Origin: Serratia sp. DD3
GTDB lineage: Bacteria; Pseudomonadota; Gammaproteobacteria; Enterobacterales; Enterobacteriaceae
NCBI RefSeq assembly: GCF_000496755.2
Contig: NZ_AYKS02000014.1
Span: 1-60,278, forward strand
DNA: 60,278 nt
Direction: 5' to 3'
In this document: positions 59,738 to 60,278 of the stretch, piece by piece
Layout of the letters: every line of letters starts with the position of its first letter
Position numbering within the stretch: the stretch's first letter is position 1
Translations under genes and position numbers: made by a program
Notes under the pieces: generated by a model
Told to the model about the DNA's origin: nothing
What the model saw: only the letters and a program-made list of their open reading frames with translations
The model's database searches: none

Positions 59738-59924
59738 TAGTTTTTTGACATCAATCACTGAATGAAAAGTAAAACCAGTGGGCACTTTGAGTAAAACAGT
59801 GCCTTTTGTTTGCCACATCAACACAAGTTACCACCACCACGGTGTGATTTGAAAAATCTGGTGACCTAAAAGCGCTACCAAGAATAAAAAAACGGCAAAC
59901 AATTGGTTTTTTGCATTTCAATAC

Positions 59925-59952
59925 TTTACACCGGCGCTTCATTTGATATGAT
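59925..59952 (+). promoter_or_regulatory. Sigma-70 promoter of the tRNA-Tyr genes
   Basis: TTTACA at 59925-59930 and TATGAT at 59947-59952 with 16 bases between, followed by a GC-rich GCGCCCC discriminator, as in the stringently controlled E. coli tyrT promoter. It lies 29 bases before the first mature tRNA base. Confidence 0.85.
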
Positions 59953-59981
59953 GCGCCCCGCTTAACAGAAGCAAGGCCAGT

Positions 59982-60066
<85 letters not shown>

Positions 60067-60192
60067 ACTCTGATTTTAAGTCAGGTTTTACCTCAAGCAG
60101 TGATTCTATAATGAACACGATTTGGGGAAAGAGGAGAAATTCTCACTTCTTCATAAGCAAAAATTTTCATTTATAGCAATAAATAATACCCT

Positions 60193-60277
<85 letters not shown>

Positions 60278-60278
60278 A

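Overview
The window is a chromosomal segment of a Yersinia or very close relative (Enterobacterales, Yersiniaceae). The basis is the H-NS, PspF, RibA, SohB, YbiW and TopA sequences, gene order matching the E. coli tyrR-psp-sap, rnb-osmB-pyrF-topA-rnm and hns-galU-rssAB-purU-tyrT blocks in reverse, and many ERIC-type palindromic elements. The species is not assigned. No phage, transposase or CRISPR array was seen.

Layout. (1) 1-6356 is accessory: the 3' end of an RTX-type secreted protein, a VOC protein, a DUF2975/XRE pair, and a minus-strand operon of a secreted VWA protein, a histidine kinase and an OmpR-family regulator. (2) 6357-22354 is peptidoglycan peptide recycling (mppA, mpaA, ycjG), tyrR, ycjXF, the phage-shock operon pspABC with divergent pspF, and the sapABCDF transporter. 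(3) 22539-31785 runs from rnb to osmB; this slot also holds fsa, ybiY, ybiW and yciT, with a perfect FNR-type box in front of ybiY, then two ERIC-like elements, a truncated exported ORF and a repeat-built coiled-coil protein. (4) 31872-41164 is yciH-pyrF and lapAB-pgpB-ribA-cysB, interrupted by an island of a PLP decarboxylase with a LysR regulator, a YhcN/BhsA-like protein and a ribbon-helix-helix protein. (5) 41562-50347 is topA, yciN, sohB, yciK, btuR, rluB, yciO and rnm. (6) 50406-60277 is tdk, hns, galU-ugd-epimerase, rssAB, ychJ, purU and two identical tRNA-Tyr genes.

How it fits together. The Psp system (PspF, PspABC, YcjXF) is an envelope-stress module with a visible sigma-54 promoter and four 16-bp tandem repeats where the enhancer should be. 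MppA, MpaA and YcjG process murein peptides. The fsa-ybiY-ybiW-yciT group looks like an anaerobic sugar-phosphate pathway. GalU-Ugd-epimerase supply UDP-glucose, UDP-glucuronate and UDP-galacturonate for surface polysaccharide.

Most interesting points: the YciT-YbiW linkage with the FNR box; the tandem repeat in the psp enhancer position; an ERIC filling the place where pspD is expected; a 57-bp palindrome that looks like two ERIC ends joined head to head; an exported ORF ending in a repeat end; the 102-bp tandem-repeat gene; and the direct rnm-tdk junction, where E. coli has adhE, opp, tonB and trp. Names rest on remembered family sequences and gene order; no database search was run.
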